From assembly GCF_003412465.1 (NCBI RefSeq), contig NZ_QTJV01000009.1, positions 310,001 to 374,000 on the forward strand: DNA of 64,000 bases, given 5' to 3'. Below are positions 59,542 to 64,000 of this stretch, piece by piece. Made by a program: the position numbers and the translations under genes. Source of the stretch: Chitinophaga silvisoli (GTDB lineage: Bacteria; Bacteroidota; Bacteroidia; Chitinophagales; Chitinophagaceae). The first letter of the stretch is position 1. The number at the start of each line of letters is the position of its first letter. The notes under the pieces are model-generated. The model made no database searches, was not told the DNA's origin, and saw nothing but the letters and a program-made list of their open reading frames with translations.

Positions 59542-60300
59542 TCACTCCAACAATCCCGCATTATCCTTCAACCCCACTCCCGTCAACCGCAACCTCAGTG
59601 CCTCCTGTATCAGATACAAGATCTTCCGGCCCGCCGCCTCATATTGCAGCCCTTCCTGCCTGATATTCGAAATACAATTCCTCGCCTCATCTGTTGTACC
59701 GGGCTTCGCTCCATATGTAATATACGCCCCCATACTATCCGCCGCACTCAATCCCGGCCGCTCTCCTATCAGCATCAAAGTCACCTTCGCCTGCAGGATG
59801 TCGCCTACTTCATCGCCACTCGCCACCCTTCCCTGTTGCACCATACAAATTGGGGCTAAGGAAAGCCCCGCCCCTTTCAACAAAGGAATCAACACCTCCA
59901 GCAATGGCTGTGTATGCACATTCATGGCTGTAGCAGAAAGCCCATCTGCCAGTATAATAACCACATCTTTTTGCAAAAATGCTTCGTCAGCAGCCCTCAA
60001 TGCTGTAATGCTCTCTGCATCCAGTTGCCTCCCCTTATCAGGCCGCTGCAAATACTCATAGCGATCTGCGGCCTTACTGTGCAACAATAAGACCGGCAAA
60101 TAAAAGGAATGCAGTTGCTCCTGCAATGCGTTCACTGCCAGGGCAGAATACACCGCATCCCGCGCATGTGCATGCGCCAACCTGAAATTCAATACCTCCC
60201 GCAATGGAATGGCGGTCCCTGTTCTGCCCAATGCAATCCTCGCCGTTGTAAAAGCCTTCAGCGATGCCCAGGGATCCTGTTGTATCAGCTCCTGACTCAT
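59542..60300 (-). CDS. eutC: Ethanolamine ammonia-lyase small subunit
   Basis: Small subunit of the adenosylcobalamin enzyme that splits ethanolamine into acetaldehyde and ammonia. 252 aa from the ATG at 60300, which overlaps the eutB stop by 4 nt (ATGA), so the subunits are translated together. Visible parts: TTARIALGRTGTAIPLREVL near the start, the B12-contacting region in VVIILADGLSATAMNVHTQP and LIGERPGLSAADSMGAYITY, GAKPGT. Lacks any N-terminal signal for a protein shell, in agreement with a shell-free pathway. Confidence 0.95.
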   Translation of the reverse strand: MSQELIQQDPWASLKAFTTARIALGRTGTAIPLREVLNFRLAHAHARDAVYSALAVNALQEQLHSFYLPVLLLHSKAADRYEYLQRPDKGRQLDAESITALRAADEAFLQKDVVIILADGLSATAMNVHTQPLLEVLIPLLKGAGLSLAPICMVQQGRVASGDEVGDILQAKVTLMLIGERPGLSAADSMGAYITYGAKPGTTDEARNCISNIRQEGLQYEAAGRKILYLIQEALRLRLTGVGLKDNAGLLE

Positions 60301-61667
60301 ACGTATTTTAATAAGTGATGTGTGTTGCCTACCGGCAATAATCCCCCTTCCTGGTTCATAATCCCCTGCCGCTGCAACCACTGATCAAACTCAGGCGAAG
60401 GCTTTAATCCCAACACCTTCCTTGCATATAATGCATCATGAAAAGAAGTAGACTGATAATTCAACATAATATCATCCGCACCAGGCACGCCCATTATAAA
60501 ATTCACACCCGCTACACCCAGTAATGTCAACAGGTTATCCATATCATCCTGGTCCGCCTCTGCATGATTTGTATAACAAATATCCACGCCCATCGGCAAG
60601 CCCAGAAGCTTCCCGCAAAAATGATCTTCCAATGCCGCCCGGATGATCTGCTTGCCATCAAACAAATATTCAGGCCCGATAAACCCCACCACTGTATTCA
60701 CCAGCAAAGGTGAAAATTTACGCGCCACGGCATAGGCCCTCACTTCACATGTTTGCTGATCTACGCCGCCATGAGCATTTGCAGACAATGCACTCCCCTG
60801 CCCTGTTTCAAAGTACATCAGGTTATTCCCTACTGTACCACGCTGCAGCGATAAACCAGCCTCATATGCCTCCTGCAATAAAGATAGATTGATCCCGAAA
60901 CTGCTATTTGTCTGCTCCGTTCCGCCTATGGACTGAAACACCAGATCTACCGGCGCACTTTGCATGATCTGCAATGCCGTCGTCACATGACAAAGCACAC
61001 AGGATTGCGTCGGAATCTCAAATTGCTCCCGCAACTGATCCAGCATTTTTAACAGGGTGATCGTTGCCTGCGGACTATCTGTAGCCGGATTAATACCTAT
61101 CACGGCATCCCCACTTCCATATAATAATCCATCTACAATACTGGCTGCAATCCCTTTGGGATCATCCGTATTATGATTAGGCTGCAGGCGCACTGAAAGA
61201 TGCCCTTTCAAACCAATTGTATTTCTAAACCTGGTCACCACCTCACACTTCTTCGCTACACTGATCAGGTCCTGGTTCCGCATTAACTTCGAAACAGCAG
61301 CCACCATTTCCGGGCTTATACCGGGGGCTAATTGCTGTAAGGTTAACGTATCTGCCTGATCACTCAGCAGCCAGTCGCGAAACTGCCCCACCGTAAAATG
61401 ACTCACTGGGGCAAATGCATGCACATCATGCGTATCAATGATTAATCGTGAGATCTCATCCTGCTCATAAGGAATCACCAGCTCCTGCAGGAAAGTCTTC
61501 AATGGCACATCAGCCAGTGCCATCTGCGCAGCCACCCTCTCCTCCGCACTATCCGCACATAGCCCTGCCAGCGCATCTCCGGAACGGAAAGGTGTCGCCC
61601 TCGCCAATAAGGTACGCAGATCACGAAACTCGTAAGTTCTATGCTGAAATGTATGCCGATAACTCAT
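60297..61667 (-). CDS. eutB: Ethanolamine ammonia-lyase large subunit
   Basis: Catalytic subunit of 456 aa, full length for EutB. It has a TIM barrel with the B12 and substrate residues: FRNTIGLKGHLSVRLQPNHN, the GSGDAVIGINPATDSPQATI segment (Glu/Asp and Asn residues that bind ethanolamine), SIGGTEQTNSSFGINLSLLQ and GQGSALSANAHGGVDQQTCE, and an end region GVAGVNFIMGVPGADDIMLN. It shares 4 nt with the stop of the permease gene upstream and 4 nt with eutC downstream, a fully coupled operon. Confidence 0.97.
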   Translation of the reverse strand: MSYRHTFQHRTYEFRDLRTLLARATPFRSGDALAGLCADSAEERVAAQMALADVPLKTFLQELVIPYEQDEISRLIIDTHDVHAFAPVSHFTVGQFRDWLLSDQADTLTLQQLAPGISPEMVAAVSKLMRNQDLISVAKKCEVVTRFRNTIGLKGHLSVRLQPNHNTDDPKGIAASIVDGLLYGSGDAVIGINPATDSPQATITLLKMLDQLREQFEIPTQSCVLCHVTTALQIMQSAPVDLVFQSIGGTEQTNSSFGINLSLLQEAYEAGLSLQRGTVGNNLMYFETGQGSALSANAHGGVDQQTCEVRAYAVARKFSPLLVNTVVGFIGPEYLFDGKQIIRAALEDHFCGKLLGLPMGVDICYTNHAEADQDDMDNLLTLLGVAGVNFIMGVPGADDIMLNYQSTSFHDALYARKVLGLKPSPEFDQWLQRQGIMNQEGGLLPVGNTHHLLKYV

Positions 61668-62980
61668 GAAACCAGGTTTATAACCGCCGAATGCTTATGC
61701 CTGCCCATCCCTATAAATATACCCAATGCTATCCCCAATCCTCCGAAAAAGATTAAACTTAACATTGGATACGTATAAATAATGGCAATGAGTGAAACCA
61801 CCGAAAGGAACAAGGCGATTCCCGGAAACCAGGGGTAAAAAGGCGCTTTATAAGGCCGTTCAAGGCCCGGCTCCTTATCTCTCAGAATAAATAAACTGGT
61901 CATACTCAGGATATACATCACAATCGCCCCCATCACTGACAGGATCACCAACTGATCCGTCTTGCCCATATATAAGGCCAGCACCCCCAAAAGGCCACCT
62001 ACTATCAAAGCGGTGACAGGCACTCTCCTACGTGGACTTAAGGTGGACATGAAGCCCGGTAAATATCCTGCCCTACCCAATGCAAACAACTGCCTGGAAT
62101 AACTGATAATGATCCCGTTAAATGAAGCAATCAGCCCGAACAAACCAATTCCCGCAAAAAGCTTCGTGATCCCATTCTGCTTCCCTAAGACCACCCCAAT
62201 TGCCTCCGGCAAAGGATAATCTATGGCCGAAAGGGATTTCCAGTCCGTGATCCCACCAGTGAACACCATCACCGCTATCGCCAGCAACATCAATGTAAGG
62301 ATGGCCGAAATATAGCCTTTCGGAATATTGCGGTGCGGATCCTTCACTTCTTCCGCAACCATCGCAATCCCTTCTATACATACATATAACCAGATTGCAA
62401 AAGGCAATGCATTGAAGACGCCACTCCAGCCAAAAGGCATTGAATCATGCAGAAAATTGGCTGTTTTAAAAGATGGACCTACTATGCCCAGGTATATTAA
62501 TAATTCCACTACTGCAAGTAAGGTAATGATCAATGAAAACAAGGCTGATTCCTTGATACCCAGGAGGTTCACAACCGTCAAAATGATATAGAAAGCCAGC
62601 CCGCTGCCCAATACCGGCAGGGACGGATGTAAAAAGTGCAGGTAATTACCCAGCGCCAGTGCAATAGCCGGCGTAGCGAGCAGGAACTCTACTGCCGTAG
62701 CATAGCCCGCTATCAGGCCCCCGATCGGACCCATAGCCCTGTGCGTATAAGTAAACGGCCCGCCAGCCTGCGGGATGGAGGTAGTCAGCTCCGTAAAACT
62801 GAAAATAAACGTAATATACAGCAGGGTAATGACCAGCGTAGCGATCAGAAAACCAATAGTACCGGCTACTCCCCAGCCATAATTCCATCCGAAGTACTCC
62901 CCGGATATGACAAGACCAACACCAATAGCCCATAAATGAATGGGCCTGATCACTTTTTTTAACGATTGTGAAGACGACAT
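61664..62980 (-). CDS. Ethanolamine permease (APC superfamily)
   Basis: Transporter of 438 aa with 12 predicted membrane helices, close to the Eat/EutP-type permeases of the APC superfamily. Start: LKKVIRPIHLWAIGVGLVIS and GEYFGWNYGWGVAGTIGFLI, a typical APC first helix with the broken GxG region. Central: SFTELTTSIPQAGGPFTYTH, AIWLYVCIEGIAMVAEEVKD (charged helix 6 region with the Glu pair). First gene of the eat-eutB-eutC operon, which has no genes for microcompartment shells or reactivating factor in the window. Confidence 0.92.
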   Translation of the reverse strand: MSSSQSLKKVIRPIHLWAIGVGLVISGEYFGWNYGWGVAGTIGFLIATLVITLLYITFIFSFTELTTSIPQAGGPFTYTHRAMGPIGGLIAGYATAVEFLLATPAIALALGNYLHFLHPSLPVLGSGLAFYIILTVVNLLGIKESALFSLIITLLAVVELLIYLGIVGPSFKTANFLHDSMPFGWSGVFNALPFAIWLYVCIEGIAMVAEEVKDPHRNIPKGYISAILTLMLLAIAVMVFTGGITDWKSLSAIDYPLPEAIGVVLGKQNGITKLFAGIGLFGLIASFNGIIISYSRQLFALGRAGYLPGFMSTLSPRRRVPVTALIVGGLLGVLALYMGKTDQLVILSVMGAIVMYILSMTSLFILRDKEPGLERPYKAPFYPWFPGIALFLSVVSLIAIIYTYPMLSLIFFGGLGIALGIFIGMGRHKHSAVINLVS

Positions 62981-63049
62981 AACAGAACACTACCTTTTTT
63001 AGATGTAAAAAGAATGTTCCCAAATCCCTGAAGTGCGCTTAAGATACAA

Positions 63050-63084
63050 ATAAAAAATGGGACCAGGTATAAGCCCGGCCCCAT
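63050..63084 (-). terminator. Terminator of the S41 peptidase gene
   Basis: Minus-strand stem ATGGGGCCGGG / CCTGGTCCCAT (one G-T pair and one mismatch), 6-nt loop, then TTTTTTATTTG. About 25 nt after the stop. Confidence 0.75.
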
Positions 63085-63108
63085 AATACTTAAATAAAAA
63101 AACGACGA

Positions 63109-64000
63109 CTATTTAATTTCCTGCAGCATTTCCTTCACAGCCGCTTCCAGCTGGGCATCCCTGCCACTCATCTCTTCCTCATATCTCAATGGCACCCTGA
63201 TATCAGGCTCTACCTGCAGGTTCTCGGTAGGACGGCCTTCTTTACCAATCGTAGCGATCATTGGAATACCAAAGATGATAGACTGATCAATCTGTCTTTC
63301 CCACCATACCGCAGTACCTGTACCGGCTACCGGCATACCTATCAGCTTGCCCAGGCCATTCTGTTTGTAGATGTATGGGAAGATGAAGGCATCACTGTAG
63401 TTACCTTCACTCATAATCACACAGCTGGGGCGTGTCCATCTGTCCGCCGGCTCAGCACCTTCTACCTTTTCCATTTGTGGTGCAAATTGCAGGTACGCCT
63501 TACCACTCAGGAAAGTATTCAGGTCATTGTGCAACCATCCGCCTCCATTGAAACGGGTATCCACGATCAGTGCCTGTTTACCCCTGTTCCGGCCCATAAC
63601 TGCATCGTATACAGAACGGTAACTGGCATCATTCATCGCCTCCACATGCACATAACCAACTTTGCCATCACTCAGTTTATCTACCATTTTCTGCATGCGG
63701 GTCACCCAGCGCTTGTACATCAATGGATTTTCTTCACCGCTGGTAAATGGTATAACGGTTTCATCCCAACGCTGTTGCGTAGCAGGGTCATATACGCTTA
63801 ACAATACATTATCTCCTGTCTTACGGTTCAGTAAGATCGCCCAGTCCGCATCAGGGGTCACGCTTTCCCCATCAATCTTTTCGATGATTACACCTTTCCT
63901 GATCTTACTCTTCGCCTTGTCTGAAGGACCACCCACCAGTACTTCATCTACTTTCAGACCATTGCCGGTGAAGGTTTCATCATACAGCAATCCCAGCGAA
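63109..64000 (-). CDS. S41 peptidase / tricorn-like protease, C-terminal part (N-terminus beyond window)
   Basis: The frame is open from the stop at 63109 to the window edge (297 codons), so only the C-terminal third or quarter is present. It has a PDZ domain (about the first 75 residues seen; NGLKVDEVLVGGPSDKAKSK, IRKGVIIEKIDGESV) followed by the S41 domain: VGYVHVEAMNDASYRSVYDA, QALIVDTRFNGGGWLHNDLN and the nucleophile region VIMSEGNYSDAFIFPYIYKQ, in which the Ser before Asp-Ala is the likely catalytic residue. PDZ plus this S41 type occurs in tricorn-protease homologues and large Bacteroidota S41 peptidases, which would have a propeller domain in the missing N-terminal part. Confidence 0.9.
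   Translation of the reverse strand, partial: SLGLLYDETFTGNGLKVDEVLVGGPSDKAKSKIRKGVIIEKIDGESVTPDADWAILLNRKTGDNVLLSVYDPATQQRWDETVIPFTSGEENPLMYKRWVTRMQKMVDKLSDGKVGYVHVEAMNDASYRSVYDAVMGRNRGKQALIVDTRFNGGGWLHNDLNTFLSGKAYLQFAPQMEKVEGAEPADRWTRPSCVIMSEGNYSDAFIFPYIYKQNGLGKLIGMPVAGTGTAVWWERQIDQSIIFGIPMIATIGKEGRPTENLQVEPDIRVPLRYEEEMSGRDAQLEAAVKEMLQEIK

Overview
The window comes from a Bacteroidota chromosome, most likely Chitinophaga or a close relative in Chitinophagaceae. The evidence is two SusC/SusD outer-membrane uptake loci, each with its own FecI-type sigma factor and FecR anti-sigma factor, secretion signals of the type IX system (a type A tail at 6.4-9.0 kb and a CHU_C/type B tail at 22.9-24.9 kb), many AraC-family regulators, TAnnTTTG promoter boxes and few Shine-Dalgarno sequences. 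No database search was possible; all family names rest on motifs read in the translated sequence.

Layout. 0-6.1 kb: leftward sigma/FecR/SusC/SusD locus, with SusD cut by the window edge. 6.4-9.0 kb: secreted thermolysin-like metalloprotease. 9.1-22.7 kb: an apparent genomic island inserted in the 3' end of a tRNA-Ser(UGA) gene. An exact 22-bp copy of the tRNA 3' end and its flank lies at 9128, and the tRNA end is further repeated in two tandem 156/157-bp units. The island holds small regulatory and stress-type genes (HxlR, AraC, short-chain dehydrogenases, DoxX, polysaccharide deacetylase, beta-lactamase-like hydrolase, esterase, SUKH-type protein, Crp/Fnr, VOC) and at least three decayed genes; no integrase is left. 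22.9-26.6 kb: large cell-surface protein and an amidohydrolase fused to a SnoaL-like domain. 26.7-28.5 kb: very small genes, including a lanthipeptide-like precursor, a 35-residue hydrophobic peptide in a structured unit, and two divergent mini-regulators around a 47-bp palindrome. 28.5-37.9 kb: acetyltransferases, an intracellular subtilase beside a small propeptide-like protein, an AraC / sigma-54 activator / AraC group, an esterase and a ricin-type lectin. 38.2-44.1 kb: complete RND efflux operon, followed by AraC and MarR regulators. 46.2-51.9 kb: MutS2, MsrA, SGNH esterase and small membrane or envelope proteins. 52.0-59.4 kb: second sigma/FecR/SusC/SusD locus ending in a GH43/32-like glycosidase, hence a small carbohydrate utilisation locus. 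59.5-63.0 kb: ethanolamine permease-eutB-eutC operon, without microcompartment genes. 63.1-64.0 kb: the end of an S41/tricorn-type protease.

How it works together. The two SusCD loci read as ECF sigma, then FecR, then transporter, then lipoprotein, the usual design in which substrate binding is signalled inward. The efflux operon (adaptor, pump, outer-membrane channel) ends at a strong terminator. The MarR gene carries a palindrome between its promoter boxes, and a longer copy lies upstream of the neighbouring AraC gene. The eut genes overlap by 4 nt and should give ethanolamine uptake and cleavage to acetaldehyde and ammonia. The most unusual parts are the tRNA-Ser island with its tandem tRNA-end units, the 26.7-27.7 kb cluster of tiny genes and RNA hairpins, and the subtilase with its free-standing propeptide-like partner.
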